This document shows positions 24,620 through 38,209 of a stretch of 64,000 nucleotides of DNA, one piece after another (within the stretch, counting starts at the first letter, position 1; each line of letters begins with the position of its first letter). A model generated the notes under the pieces. The model ran no database searches. It was given only the letters and a program-made list of their open reading frames with translations, and was not told the DNA's origin. This stretch comes from Glossina fuscipes (lineage: Eukaryota > Arthropoda > Insecta > Diptera > Glossinidae): assembly GCF_014805625.2 (NCBI RefSeq), contig NW_023998431.1:3249747-3313746 (forward strand), written 5' to 3'. The translations under genes were made by a program, and so were the position numbers.

Positions 24620-25075
24620 TGTTTAGGGAATGAGCATTTTACCGCGGAAATGCTGGTGACGTTACAGAAGACCTTTGGCGATGGAGCTATGTTGCAGAAA
24701 AATGCTTACAAGTGGTACGAAGACACCAAGAAAGGCTGACATTGAGTCCAACACGAACAGCGCTTCAGCCGACTGTTAGAATTTCCCAACGCAAGCCAAA
24801 AAAATCAGAGAAATGAAATCAAAGATTTGACATTCGAAAATCGTGGATTGGATATTAAAAAGCTGATACTGCCGGTTTTCCATTTCGATCAACTAAATAC
24901 ATATAAAAAGATGTTGCCTTAAAAAACATAAAATCTCGATTGGTTCCAAAAGCAATTTTCTAGAGAAAAACATGTTGACATCTGCGAGACAATGAATTCT
25001 GAATGCCAAGATGTCATGAAAAGCATCTCTATGCCAGTTGAGACTCGAGTGAATATCGTGTAAAAGTTGATCCCG
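24620..25075 (+). pseudogene. decayed mariner-type transposase
   Basis: Frames broken by stops and indels, but mariner order is preserved. TAEMLVTLQKTFGDGAML then AYKWYEDTKKG corresponds to the N-terminal HTH region. EIKDLTFENRGLDI corresponds to the second HTH block. SRLVPKAIF then EKHVDICETMN corresponds to the segment before the catalytic domain. The DD34D catalytic part is unrecognisable beyond a possible first-Asp block near 25035-25060 and is largely deleted. Family assignment (mariner, IS630-Tc1 superfamily) is by motif recognition. Confidence 0.6.
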
Positions 25076-25774
25076 GAAAGAAAAGCCAGCGGCAAATATT
25101 ACAGTTATATTTCCAGTTTACAGAAAATTGTAGAAAATATAATTGTGTATTCCTTTCACTGATCCTCACTGAAAACACATTTTCTATAAAATTAATGCAA
25201 TTTTAGAATACATAACAACGAAGAAAATTTAATATTTATGACGGATAATCCACTGCTTGTAGGTCGAAGTTCTTAGATGTAAGGCATATACTTACGTCCA
25301 GAGACTAAGGGAAAAGCAAAGTTTCTGTTACTATCTTTGATATAAGTTAATGTATTAGAAAATTGTCCTAATATTGTTCGCAAAAAATATTGTTTTGCAA
25401 CGCATTGTTATGCGAGGTAGGTTTTTCAAATCTGAATATTTGAACACTCAGTGCCCAGTCTCCCACCTTCTCGTACAGTTCGAGTTTAGCTCGATTAACG
25501 TCTTCGCCTCGCTTCGTACAGGTATGTAAAATATCACTCAACACATATGTGGCTAAACACTGTCAACAGACTCAATCGATTTCTCTTTAATACTAACCCT
25601 CAAACAATACGTGTCAAAATTTCATGATATTCCGACAGTTGGTTTACAGGTTACGATGGGCTTAGTGACGCTATTTTTGTTATTTTCGAAGCAATGCAAC
25701 ACTGCGAATTTAGTTTATTTTAGTGACTATTGGTTTTCGAAAGGTAGTTTGCTAATTTAAAAAAGAAACCATAT

Positions 25775-26275
25775 GGACACCGACGATGTTGAACGCTCTG
25801 TTCGCAAGAATTTGGCAGTCGCTTCAAAAAACCTAAAAAATGTACACAAAATCGTTTTGGAAAACCGATAAGTAATGTTGCTGACATACCAAAGCAGCCA
25901 GTTCACCATTTTGCATGAACATTTCATCCAAGAAAAAAATCTGTTGCAAATGGTCGCGGCGGTTGCTGACTTCTGATCAAAAATAACAACGTGTTGGAGC
26001 CATTCAGGTGAATTAAAAAGGGTTTCTTCATGCGACCTGCAACAATGGGTGAAACCTCGAATCATCAGTGCACTCAATTCAGTAATCAGCCGAATGGATA
26101 ACACACACCTAAAGCGATCAAAAAGACAAAAGTCGATTGCGAAGTTTAGGACTTTTGTATTTTGGAATGTGCATGATATAACATTCATCGACTATCTGGA
26201 AGAGAGACACAGGATCAATGGGAAATATTATGTGGTGTTCAATGTGGGTAGGCATGACGAAATTGTAAAATAATC
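25775..26275 (+). pseudogene. second decayed mariner transposase
   Basis: Separate copy of a different mariner lineage. In fragmented frames: FTILHEHF..EKNLL (the HTH exit), then VADF..SKITTCW, then the best preserved piece, open from 26049 to 26273. That piece reads KRSKRQKSIAKFRTFVFWNV then HDITFIDYLEERHRINGKYY. This matches the mariner region before and at the second catalytic Asp, where functional proteins have VFWDxxGIIFIDYL; here Asp after FW is Asn, a loss of a catalytic position. The minus-strand open frame over the same DNA is a shadow. Confidence 0.7.
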
Positions 26276-26279
26276 GCAA

Positions 26280-26592
26280 GTTAGACCAGAGACTTATTGA
26301 GTGATGTGATATGCATATATAACGCACTGCGGTAATTTCGAAAGTGATTAAACCGAATTGATGAACCATTTATGAACGGTAGTAATCTTTAGCATTGTGC
26401 AAAGTACTGTGATATTTCAAAGTTAATATCACAACTGAAATTCGGACTGAATAGCAATAGCAACGAAAGATTTGAAAAAATTTGACTATTTTAATACATC
26501 TTCTTGTCATGTGTTTAGCAGATTGGTTCACTTGCGGACGCAGATCTGTTACGTAAGTGCTGTTTTCATAAGCGATTTCTTACATTCTAGTT
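26280..26592. other. AT-rich DNA
   Basis: Nothing recognised. Confidence 0.5.
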
Positions 26593-27305
26593 TTCTTTTT
26601 ATACCCATCATCAAAGGATAACCGTTTAAATTCAATTTGTCAAAATGTTTGCAACGTCCAGAAGGAAGCTTCAGAGACAAAGCATATATATTCTTGATCA
26701 GCATCAAATTCGGAATCGATTTATGCAAGCCCGTCTGTCCGTCCATGTAGTGTATATTGTAAACATACGTTAGAAGGTTTTGCACTCAGGTTGATATTGA
26801 AAATAAAAGGACACGCCTACAATACAACATAAGTTGAAAACAAAGGAATAAAAAAATTGATTTTTGGTTCATTAGTTATAGACTCTAGCAGATAAATCTA
26901 CAAAACTTCTAGTATCTGCAAAAAACGGAAAAAAATTGACTAAGTCTACCCAATATTATAATATATTAAAATTTAATACTTTTTTAATACCTTTATAAGG
27001 CGCAGAAACGAGTTTCGAAAAGATCATAAAGTACACAAATGTTTCACAATTCACTTAATTACGTCCGCCTGGTTGTCTGTCCGTCCATAAAAATGAAGAT
27101 ATTCAAACGACACGCCTACAACGCCCACATACATATGTACAAAAAACATTGAACACCTTTGCTTTCCGTGAAACTACAAAAAATCAGCCGCACCCATGCA
27201 ATATTATAGAGTATCAAAATTTAGTTCTCTCCTTTTTCTTAATCTTTTTTAAGACAACGGTGATGGGTATAAAAGATTCGGTCACAACCGAATATAATGT
27301 TTTTA
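26593..27305 (+). repeat. two Rep-A copies in tandem
   Basis: The first (26593 to about 27000) starts TTTATACCCATCATCAAAGG, then TTGTCAAAATGTTTGCAACG, TATATTCTTGATCAGCATCA and GACACGCCTACAATAC. The second (about 27000 to 27305) contains GACACGCCTACAACGCCCAC, AATCAGCCGCACCCATGCAA and ends GTGATGGGTATAAAAGATTC with the hairpin arms TTCGGTCACAACCGAA. Confidence 0.65.
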
Positions 27306-28019
27306 CATATTTGATATTAAAATTATCAACTATCAAATAATACGATAGCAATAATCTCGAGTGAATGACTTTGGGCATCCAAAAAAACATAATTATCGTT
27401 AGTCGCTGCTGAAATGCGTCATTTTTCGAGAATTCATTTAATGAACACATATGTCAGAAGCCGTTTTATATGGCAATTCATGTTAGCTTCGTTAAGCTGA
27501 ATAAATTTTCTGTAACTTGATCTCTTTCCAATTAATATTAATTCTGTTAATAACCATAAATCATTTAATTAAAGTCGAGTGAATAAAACTAAAGAAATTA
27601 GCATAACTAACCTACGCGCAAAAAGCATGTTGCAATAGAGAGTATCAGAAGATGGGTTTTTAAATATATACGAAGATTCTTTCCTTTCTCATCTTCGTAT
27701 TTCCTGTTTGAAGATTCACAATTCAGGGTTATTTTTTTTGCTGTCTTTTTGGAGGATCTTCATCGTCTTATCAGATCGAAAGGTGTTTAAATTAACTCGC
27801 AACGACTCGATTGACCCTTATCTAAACACTTTCTTGGCCAATTCACACTGAGTTGCTCTCCTGATGTGCAAATGGACATCTCAGCAGAAAGCGCCTCAAT
27901 CTTGCAACCATTTTGCTCCAAGCATGTTTCCCTTCGCGGCAGGATCATCTGCGACATTGAGTTATACGCAATTCAAATAACTGCAAAAATGATTTTTTCA
28001 TTTAGAAAATATCCTTTTT
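27306..28019. other. intergenic DNA without recognised content
   Basis: AT-rich; no gene or repeat seen. Confidence 0.5.
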
Positions 28020-28350
28020 GTTGTACCCTATATCACTTGTGGTAAAAGTGTGGCACCCAAAACAACTTGAGACAAACAGAACTTTTATAATAAGCTTGTC
28101 TGTCAATCTGTCCCTTTTGCAGCGATCTTGGAGATATTTTGATGAAATTTGCTATTGAACGCTATTGAAAATGATTCGGGTCGGATTACTTTATGGACCA
28201 CTTCCCATATAATACCTTTTTTTGGAAAAGTTATAATATGAACAACTGTAGGGCGGCAAAGCCATACGTATAACAATTAAATTTTGATTGAATATAAACA
28301 AACAACTTGATTGAATATAAAAAAACTCTTCAGTTAATGAATGAGTTGAT
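28020..28350 (+). repeat. Rep-B copy
   Basis: In order: TACCCTATATCACTTGTGGT, AATAAGCTTGTCTGTCAATC, GGAGATATTTTGATGAAATT, GCTATTGAAAATGATTCGGG, CACTTCCCATATAATACC. Confidence 0.6.
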
Positions 28351-31109
28351 GGATTAAAATAGAACCAAGCCTTCACTATTTTTTAATCTCATATGAGTTA
28401 AGCTTAAGAAGGTTTCATTGCTCTTCTTATGAAGCACTCTTTATTAAATCGAAACAAGTCTTTGCCAAGCGAATGCATGAAATAATATAAATTTAAATAA
28501 CTTTTGTAATTTTTCTGTTTTTCTATGCGATCCGTATAAAATGTGGTAATCATTATTTTATTCATTATGATTGTATAAATATACACGTTTATATACGTGT
28601 ATACGCCTTAGTAAACAACATTATCATGATTATGAAGTCAACAACTATGAAATAAAAAAAAAAGGCCAAAAGAGAATTGAGAAGACAAAGACCCACTACA
28701 GTGAAACAAATGAATAAACAAAAATAAGAAAAAAAATTGTGTTAGTTTCACTAGGTTTTCGATTTTTTGTTTCTTTTCTTCTTTACTTTTTTTTTTTTTA
28801 TCAAAAAAACTACGGAATACGAACTAAAAGAGAATCGATTAAAAAAAACTACACATACGAGAACATATACGATACATGTATATAACAGAAGCAAGTTCGA
28901 GGTTACAAATACAATGCAAAAGTGATCGTACGACAAATGACTACTTTTTTTTTTTTTTCAAACTATATGTGATATGTTCATCATACCATTTGTGATTTTT
29001 AAAAATTTAACGCATCACCTTCTACCATACGTTGATAAGTTGAGGTTTCTAACACTTAAAAACTTAATTTTCTTCAAGAAACGGAAACTAATTAGTTAAA
29101 ATAAAAACAAATTGGTTCTTCGTTTTTTAATAGCAAAGTCAAAGGTTCGTGTTTTATTAAATTATTTAACTTGACATAAACGAATTTACGTCAATAAGCT
29201 TTACAACCATCTTTCTTTTTTGCAAAATTGTTTCCAAAAAACATGCTCTTTACTCTCTAGAGTATAAAAAAGAGTTCAATCTAACACCTAAAGGGACCGA
29301 TGGACGAAAAGTTAGCAAATAAATATTTTTTTTCTTTGAGTTAAAACAGAATTTTTAATAAATATAGAGAAAAATATGGGGAAACATATAGGAAATGGCG
29401 GCAATCGTATGCCCATTTGAGGTAAGTGTTAAGCCTTTACCAACAATCAAGTTTGGTCTAATTACGATGCTTTTATTCAGAGTTAGATCATTTGAGTTAT
29501 GGGCCTTTGCAGTTGCTTTAAGACCAATCAGAAAATTTATAAATTTCTCTCTCTCTCTCTTGCGTCTCGCATTTAATTCGATCGCTTTCACCCAACTTCA
29601 AAAGCAAAGTTCTTTCAGCTATAGTGCAGACTTCGAATGACATCTGCGCTCTCTTAGCAAAATTTTTCAAAGGTTATTATCGAGCAGCGCAAATCATATA
29701 CTTACTATAAAGGTAGGTAGGGTAAAGGTAGACATTATTACAAGAAATTTTCGCTACATATCTGTCACAGTTCGTGCCAACAAAAGGAAAAGGATAAGTG
29801 AAACAATTTCCTCATCTACAAGACTTATTTCTCATATGACATTTAGTCTACTACAAAGATACAGTCATAATTTCAATAGCGTCATAGGTAAGCTTATACT
29901 AGAATGCGTTGGAATCACCCAGTACTCGTGTACGGGTCAAAACTTGTGCATGTTTAAAAGATATTTCCAAGCATAACGTACAGAATAATAAAGTCAATCT
30001 GCTAATCATGCTGCTGTTCTCGAACGGCAGTAATACACAATAGACTAAAACAAATCAAAAAAAGGGTCTTCAACATCTATAACCAACAACCATTGCACAT
30101 TACTTTTAAATCGGAATATCATAGAGTTCTGGTTTTAGTCATTTATTTAATCAAAACATTTTGCTTTTTTTAAATATCTGTAATTGTAGGACAGCGGATT
30201 AGTAAGTTTACTGTTGCCTTTATAAATGTATGTATAAGCAATGGCTGAGCATAAGCAGGCTTCAGGTTTTTCTTTCTTTTCCGCAACAGGAAACCAAAGC
30301 CCCTTTAAGGAAAAATTGATTTTAGGGCAGGGAGAGGAAAGCCTGCGGAACTCACATTTGACGACGAATATGCTATATATTATAATATGTAAATTAAGTG
30401 ACAAAGTTCTTCTACAGGGATCAAGCGGTTATTATCTTTCACACTTAAGACAAAGGCGATTGAAAATAGCTTCCCTTGGCCTGCGACTTGTAAAACTTGA
30501 TAAACGATTTCATTCGTACAGCACAGTACACATAATCTTTTCGAAAGTCATTTTGGTACGCCCAATTCCGTGTCTTCTGATCACAGTGCCGCCACCGCGA
30601 ATTTAAATCTTGATTCTGTGGTCGTTCGTAGTGGACCAAATCATTTGGCAGTAGCCGACTTGTTCAAAGTCCATTGAGTATTCTTCAACTTGCTTCTCGT
30701 TTTTTTTTCATTCTTTGTTCCTTAGATAACAATTGCGGCATCGATTTTATGCACTGTTCAATTTGTGACAACTCTTGCACAAAAACGCAAATGAGGTAAG
30801 CAAAAGTACCCGCGAAAATCCTTTTTTTTATACAAGTTTTTTTCAAAAATGAGTCTACAATCGCTCAGTCTACATAAGTCCAAGTTGAGTTAAAATCCAG
30901 CGATAAAAGATTTTAAGTCGGTTGAGCCATGTGAATCCGTCTCTGTCAACTAAATGTCTTTTCGTTTGCAGATCTGCGGCGTTTGGAGAAGTTGTAAAAA
31001 TAAAATAAAGTAATAGTTTATCCATCTATTTTTGGTATGTTCACACGATTCGTTATTTGACCCTCCGCCGCCAGCACATGTTGAAAACTTGCACTTCTAA
31101 TTATACCCA

Positions 31110-31150
<41 letters not shown>

Positions 31151-32239
31151 TTTTGATTTTATATCTGACAGAAATTAAAAGGTAGAAGAATTCGCATTTT
31201 CTACCTTTAGCCAGTTTTCATATTTTGGCCCTGTTATATATAGGCGGAATTAACCCTTTCAAAATTTAGAATAGAAATGATTTTGATCGGTTGATTACCG
31301 ACAGAAAAAAGAACCACAGTAATTTCGTAAGGTACGTAATGAAATCAGTATCGATGGTTGAAAGGTTCAAAATCTTTACATTCATTTCATGAATTCAAAC
31401 CATATTCGCTGATGCGCACCCATAGGGTTAACTACTACTAGGGTTAATAATTTTTAGACTACATATTATTAACTTTATGTAAGTGCTAGGTATTTAACGG
31501 TCGCTTCATATTGCATACAGTTTTCGTATTTGTGTTCGATTATCAGTCAGTCACTCGGCCTGTCATTGAGTAAATACGAAAATACAAATACCTGTATGCT
31601 TATATAAAAAAAACACACATATCTATATACATTTGACGCTGCTTTTCACCGTATTGCGAATAGAATGGAAGGAAACGTTATGAAATGGTAAAAACTGGTC
31701 TGATTGACCGACTAACTGACTAATTGTTTGCATAATTTTTTATTAGTGAGTGCGCGCAGTATTATCGTTGAGTTTATTTTTCTTTGTCTTTAAAGAGAGT
31801 TTATCGTACAGACTATGAAAGTGTATGTATATGTATACATAAATAAGTAACTATCGCTCAAAGAGAATTTATATAATATTAATAGAAATACGCATCGGAA
31901 ACCATACAAACTTTACATATATATATATGTATACATGTGCGTTGGTAATCGCGAAATTTTCAATCGACTTAGTAGCTGCCATTTTTTATTTCGTCAATTG
32001 AATCTGGTTAAGTAATTTAAGCATTAGAGAGAGCTTTTCACATTTTCTTTGGCTTTTTAGTTCCTTTACACAGATGTTAATCAATCAAGACGTGGATTCC
32101 TTTTGCGAGCTGCAAAAAGGTTCGATGAACGGATCTCTCAACGATTTAAGGAAGCTATTCCCACTTCACGTACAATTTTGATGTATAAAGTTCAACAAAA
32201 TGCATTCGGAGATATATTGAATAGCATATCCCACACCAC
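28351..32239. other. intergenic DNA, AT microsatellite included
   Basis: No supported gene. The open frames near 29355-29640 and 30241-30606 lack recognisable domains, and the first pair is open on both strands. Contains the (AT)n tract at 31114-31148. Confidence 0.5.
31114..31148. repeat. (AT)n microsatellite
   Basis: About 17 uninterrupted AT units. Confidence 0.9.
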
Positions 32240-32540
32240 TTGCGGTACAAGGATATACTACGCCCATCTTTTATTATACCGATAAATTTAGAATTACTTT
32301 CAGAATCACTTTCTGAATTGATCTAAACTTGTCTGTCCGTCCATTCATCTTATTTTCTTGCGTTTAGGTCTATATATAGTTCTAAACTTCTGGAGAAATT
32401 TTGACGAAATTTGGTACACTGGTGTGAACGGTTCGGGTTGGATCACTTTTTTGCTCAATCCCAACACTTTTTTTTCGGATAGTCGATATATGAATAACTG
32501 TGTAAGTCAAGGCTGTCAAGGATGGTTCGAGTGCATTATA
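32240..32540 (+). repeat. Rep-B copy
   Basis: CACACCACTTGCGGTACAAG, then AATTACTTTCAGAATCACTT, AAACTTGTCTGTCCGTCCAT, TGACGAAATTTGGTACACTG, TTCGGGTTGGATCACTTTTT. Confidence 0.6.
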
Positions 32541-33625
32541 GTATTTTTTTTTTTTTTTGTATTCTAAGTAAAAACTGAATATAGGAAAACTTGACATAAA
32601 GAAATTTTGAACTCGACCAAAATTAACATCAATAATAATATTTATGGAAACATTTTTTAATCCGTCATTTCTTACTTGCAATCGCCGTAGTTTTCCTCCC
32701 CCGCAGCACGTGCAAGCTGGGAAACAAGAATTGCTTCTTTTCTTTTTGCTTCAAATTTATTTCAAAATATGTAGAAATTTCAATTTTTTTTATGCTGTAG
32801 ATTGGGTTGATGGAAAAGTCTTCGCTTGGTTTCGTATTAATAGGTTTCAAAATGTTTCGTTGGTAAATTTGCAAGCGGATTAAATGAAAAGTGTATTTTC
32901 TTAAATATTGGTCCATAAAATGCCTTTTTGCGATTTTACGTTTTTATCCGGATGTTTTTGAGACTAAATTCTTATCAATGGATTGTGATTTTTACAGCAG
33001 CGTACATTTTATTGACAGGAGCATATATTTACAAAGGTTCAATGCTTCTTCTGGACTTCTCCGTTCGAAGACTGGAATTCTACGCGCACCTTATCACCTC
33101 ATGAACGTGAAGACTAAGGCTCATTGACGTGCAAGCGCCAGAAAATCATAGACTTTTTGTTTTAAGTATTACCTTTTTATGTGATCTGCTGAACGCAGGT
33201 ATTGGCATACCAGCCTTATTAAACGAAACCGATATTCACTAGCCTCAATAAATTAAACTTAACCAATGTAGACCAATGTAGCTTATAACTAAGTCAGTTT
33301 TGCGTTTTTTGTGACAATTTTAATAACGTTTATCACTTTTTTTATCATTTTTATATGAGAATCGGAAAATATAATCAAAGAACGCTTGTCCTGAAATTTG
33401 TAATCAATTTACGAATATTGCCTTGGTTTAGGCCTATTTTACGACGGAGATTAATGTATCTTTCTTCTGCGTATTTTATATTTGTTTGCCTTTCTCCTTT
33501 CTTTTTGTTCATATGATTACAGCACCATGGGATACAGATTGTTCTTTTATATTATGTGATGTTATTTCTATATATAACATATATGCATGAAAGTAATTTT
33601 TGCTTAAATTAACATAAGTATAAAG
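32541..33625. other. intergenic DNA
   Basis: No gene. The short stretch ATTGGGTTGATGGAAAAGTC near 32800 resembles the end of some mariner elements but has no partner. Confidence 0.4.
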
Positions 33626-33920
33626 CAAGTGAAAAGACTATAGCGGGCCGCGGCAGTCCATACAATACCCTATGTCACTCTGTACTTATTTATATAAAGG
33701 CTTTTCAAATAATGCGTTATATGGGAAGTGGTCGAAGTAGTGGGCCGATCCGAATCATTTTTAATAGCGTTCGTCTTCGAGCCAAAAAATGGTGGCGTAC
33801 TGAATTTTATCAAATTATATTGACACAAAAGAAAACAGGACGAATAAACAAGCTTAGATAAGGCATGCGTAAAGAGAAAAGAAAAAAGTGTAACGATAGG
33901 CGAGTCCATCTCAATCGTCC
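33626..33920 (-). repeat. Rep-B copy with a Rep-C-like start
   Basis: Plus-strand order: CTATAGCGGGCCGCGGCAGT, ACAATACCCTATGTCACTCT, GCGTTATATGGGAAGTGGTC, CCGAATCATTTTTAATAGCG, CAAGCTTAGATAAGGC. Confidence 0.55.
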
Positions 33921-34857
33921 ATCTATCCGAATGTAACTGACTGTTGAATTTAATTACGATTCAACTATATTTGCCTTCAGCAAATACTCTGCTTACACAT
34001 CCTGTTGACATCAGCCCACCACCGACATCAGATTTAATTTTGAACCCTCTGCGAATTACTGTTAATTTTTTCGTTAATCGCCAACTGCATAAGGCGCTGA
34101 CTGAGGTAAGGCATCGTTCTAAATCTGCATTTGTTTTCATTAGTTGAAGCACCTTCGTTTCCCAGAAAAGCAGGCAATCGTCATGCAGACTTATTTTATC
34201 GTATATATGATTCAAAGAATTGAAGTTTCTAGAGGAAGATATTGCCAACTGTAAATTAAAATTTGCAAAGAGCTTTATAAAAACTATATACTACTCTTTT
34301 ATGTGAGAGTAATTGTACAGTAGCGGAATTTCGCAGGTGCATTCGTAGGCTCTTCAAACGAAGTGTTGTGACTTTTGCGTCAACACAATATTGTTGCTTT
34401 TAATTTTGATTATTGTAAAAACTTACACATTAATAAAGCGTTTAGAGCAAATGTGAATTAACTTGGAAATTTTAAAATTAAATATTTTAATGGAAATTTT
34501 AAGAGAGGATTTAATTATCGACTATACGAAGATTTTAAAGAACAAGGAAAGAGTATGATTTTCCTAATCCATTATTCAGTTTATTATTGACATTAATATG
34601 TGAAAATCGAATATGAATGGATATATACACATAGTATATATATATGTATGTAGAGCAAGTATCAGTTATTTTGACCGATAGTTGCTATTGTAACATTCGT
34701 CATATGCCAAATAGATCAATAAATAATTTGATTTTGAAAGATCGATTGGAGACTTGGGAAGTCCCCAATAGGCTGTTTGATAACTTAAGTAGGTTAGAAG
34801 TTCAATCAATAATTAGTCTGAGAATATTCCGTTTATGGAATTGTAACAATTTGTATA

Positions 34858-35005
34858 CTCTACACTACTTGTGCTACAGAGTATATTAAGTTTGTGCAAA
34901 CGTATGTAACACGCACATGGACTTTAGATAAACGCAGTTTTTATCATACATTTAATATGATTCTGAATCCATCGCAGCTTGTCTGTCTGTCTGACAGCTG
35001 CATGT
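34858..35005 (+). repeat. Rep-B fragment (head)
   Basis: CTCTACACTACTTGTGCTAC then GAGTATATTAAGTTTGTGCA, GTATGTAACACGCACATGG and CGCAGCTTGTCTGTCTGTCT. Confidence 0.55.
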
Positions 35006-36269
35006 GTGCAAGCCACAGTTGGCAATTGTTCCCGCGTAGGAAGCTTGAAGGGCATTTAAGACGAACTGAAAATCACTTGCAAAAAGTATTCATATGGCTG
35101 AGTAAAGTGTTAACGCATAGCGGTCTATCTAAAATGAAATTACATTGCAGAAGTTTATATTAATTCGGGATGACATTTATTTTGGATAATTCCCACTATA
35201 TCTTTGACGGGATGTATTCGTTTCTCTTTTTTCCCTTTTTTTGTCGAGGCCGGCCCCGCACAAATATAAAGCGACTGTTTTAACAAACACATATGACTAC
35301 TTCAGTTCTTAAATTCTTACATTATTCAGAAATGTATACTAATGTGTATACTAATTACGAATTATAGAATATAAAGAATCACATTACTAGTAGTAAAGAA
35401 CGGACCTACTATTTGCAATATCCCACCGTTATAAGTAAACATAGAGAATATGTGGTAAGATAACTGTTTGAATGGTATATTTTCTTAGTATTAAAATTTT
35501 CTGCTTTAACCTATTTTCAGTTGCAAAGCTTCAAATGGGCATTTAATGCATGCATACAGATGTACACATGAATTTGTTTACATTTCTTATTGAATTTATT
35601 TATTATTACGCTTTTTCTTTGTCTATTTGTTGTTGTTTTAGTCGCAGTGTAGATGTTTTATATGTGTCAGCTGTTTTTTGTTTATATCAGAGAAAACCAG
35701 TTAAACAATTTTCTCAGTTTTTTTTTTTTTTTTCTTTCTTTTTCTTCTATACATTTAATTACTTTTCATTTTTTTTCCTCTTAATCATTCATTGCTCATG
35801 CCATACCTAAGTGATCTTCCGTTGCTATTGCTATTGTTGTGCCATATCATTGAATAATTTATCAAGACTTTTTAATAAATAAAATCAGTCTTCATTGAAA
35901 TTTCTTGAATATTCACTAAACTGCAATTTGTTTGCTCCATTAGAAGTACCGAGTACTTGCTTAACTTATTTACACTTCACTATTCAAAATGGCGACGGAA
36001 ATGTATAAAGCCTTTAGAAAAGAATATTCGTTGCATTCGTATAGGGACATTTACTAACCATAACTAGCTTTTTTTTTCTTAAAATCCTTCCTTCCTTTCC
36101 TTCTATGAATCATCTAAAAGAAGTAAAAATACTACAACTGGCGCCAAATTAACGTCAGTAAAACCATTATAATAAATCGTAAATAAATGCTTGAAATGAC
36201 ATGAAAATTTGATAGTCAGCTTTGTAAAAAAAAGTAAAAACAGTGAAACGAATCACGGGTCATATAACA
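35006..36269. other. intergenic DNA
   Basis: T-rich runs near 35719-35757; nothing else recognised. Confidence 0.5.
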
Positions 36270-36560
36270 ACTTCAAAATGAGGTAGTATATGAGGACTAA
36301 AAATTGGTCCGATCTGAATCATTTTCAATAGCGTTTGTTCTTGGGCCGAAACACATCAGTTTGCCAAATTTGATTACAATATTCCAAGAATTGTGCACTG
36401 TACGTTGAACGCAAGAAAACAAGACGGACCCATTGACAAGCCAGCTTACATCCAGAAAGTGATTCTGAATCAATCTACTATCAATAAACTACAAGCCCAT
36501 CCCAAGTCTTTCTGGGTATTGCATACATCCGCACAAACTTAATATAATCTTGTAACGCAA
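36270..36560 (-). repeat. Rep-B copy
   Basis: Plus-strand order: GGTCCGATCTGAATCATTTT, CAATAGCGTTTGTTCTTGGG, CCGAAACACATCAGTTTGCC, TCAATCTACTATC, GGGTATTGCATACATCCGCA, CAAACTTAATATAATCTTGT. Confidence 0.6.
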
Positions 36561-38019
36561 ATGACGTGGAGTAAAAAAAAAAAAATTTGTTAACACTACT
36601 TTGGAAGAAATAAAATTTTGTAATAATAAAATTTCAAAAAGAAAAAATTGTTTTTAAAATAATTGATTCACACGCATAGATTCGTGATTTTAACTAATTC
36701 CTGAATGCGTTGTTTGTCTATTAATGGAGAGAAAGATTCTTTTTCTTACATTATTGCGAATATTCCATTTAATTAACATTTCTGATCACATAGCGACTAT
36801 ACGCAAATTTGAAGGGTATACCGATCATCCCATAAATAATTCAATTTTCTACATTTTGTTTACGTGTTAAAAAAACTAGATAAAAACAATTTTTTTTCCT
36901 TTAATTTTTTCCACTATTTTGTTGGTATATCTTGAAAGACGTTTCTCTTCGTAAATAAGTTGCTGATGTTGAGGGTTGGTCCTTTGGTGTCATTGCAATG
37001 ATCATAGTCAGAATAGAATAAAACTAGCCGATGCAAGCTTTCGGCAGTTGCAATATTTGAAATCAATCAGCGAAGAGGATAAACAGAAAACCTCCTGATA
37101 GTTGTACGGTTTTACAAATTTTTCTAAAAACGAACGGTAAGCACTTTGAGCTACATATGTGTTCGGATCTTTAATAAAATGCAAATCATAGATTTCCCAT
37201 ATTCGCGATCTTCCAACAGCTACAGTTTTTTTTAATCCGTTTCCTATTTCCTTTTTTTTTTTATTACGACGAATTATTCAGGGGATATCAACTATACGGG
37301 TAACCTGGGGACAGTCCGAAAGCGGTGAAAAAGGATAGGGAGGGACAGCAGTCTAGTGGATGTGTGCCAAATTGGTGTTATGACTTTACCAACTGAGCAC
37401 TGCCTACAGCTATTAATATGCCAGAAATTCCGGGAGCTTCGTTAGGTAGTTTTGATGCATCCACCATATAGTCCGGACCTGATGTCATGTTTTTTTGTGA
37501 TAAGAAATTAGTATCAAGAGAAAATTTTGAAAAGCGATTATTACAATTTCTCGTCAATACCAAGAACCAAGACTTCTATGAGAGACATTATAAAGCTACC
37601 TTTAAAATGGTAACAAATTGGTAATACGAAACATGTTAAATAAGGTATTGAAGTCCACATAAAAATAATTAATTTCTTTTTCTCCAACCTAATATATACT
37701 ATATAGGTAGGTATATATAGTGAAATAACATTTCAAAAATTTAGAATGTGATAACAAGTGAAAACAGCTGAGTATGACATTTATGACAACTTTCGAATTT
37801 GCGCATTAATGTGGCAGAGAGATTCCACAAAAAATTATCTTACCTGAAAAACCGATCGTGCATTGGGCACGTAAGACGATTTATACAATATTAACAGCTC
37901 ACTTTGTCTTGACCGAATGCGATTATTATTTAGAAAATTAGCTGTAAGAATATATATTCACCGAATCTCTAAGATCGATCTAAAATATCTATTCTTCGCA
38001 AGGTAAGACGACACCTATT
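36561..38019. other. intergenic DNA
   Basis: A less AT-rich patch at 37270-37570 gives a short minus-strand open frame without a recognised family; otherwise filler. Confidence 0.45.
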
Positions 38020-38026
38020 TACAATC

Positions 38027-38209
38027 CATTATTATTATTATTATTATTAATTTCGCCAGAGAAATAAATTCTAAGACTAAACTCTTAAAAGCACTAGCAT
38101 CTAAGGCTATCGGATTTTATTAAAAACTCTACCGCACTTGAGATTCGAACCCACGCCCATTGACTTGCTAGTCGAGATTCCTCGCCTACGGCTACTCAGG
38201 CGGATTATC
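38027..38209 (-). mobile_element. tRNA-derived SINE with target-site duplication
   Basis: Read on the minus strand, a tRNA-like head begins CCGCCTGAGTAGCCGTAGGC, followed by an intact B-box-like GTGGGTTCGAATCTC. Then comes a body of about 90 bp, ending GCGAAATTAATAATAATAAT, an (AAT)n tail typical of SINEs. The element is bounded by the direct repeat TACAATC at 38020-38026 and 38210-38216. Related copies are at 50420-50535 (body and part of head) and 41860-41945 (head). It is too diverged from a cloverleaf to be a working tRNA gene. Mobilisation would depend on a partner LINE. Confidence 0.75.

Noticed and set aside
25757..26188. 143-codon minus-strand open frame
   Set aside because: Antisense to the second mariner fossil, whose plus-strand reading has clear transposase motifs.
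29355..29640. Overlapping open frames on both strands
   Set aside because: Open on both strands by chance or old repeat; no domain and no convincing splice structure.
32382..33127. Cluster of short frames
   Set aside because: Mostly within or beside a Rep-B copy; no family content.
38130..38209. Functional tRNA gene on the minus strand
   Set aside because: The B box is good, but no full cloverleaf or acceptor stem can be built, and a SINE body, tail and TSD surround it.
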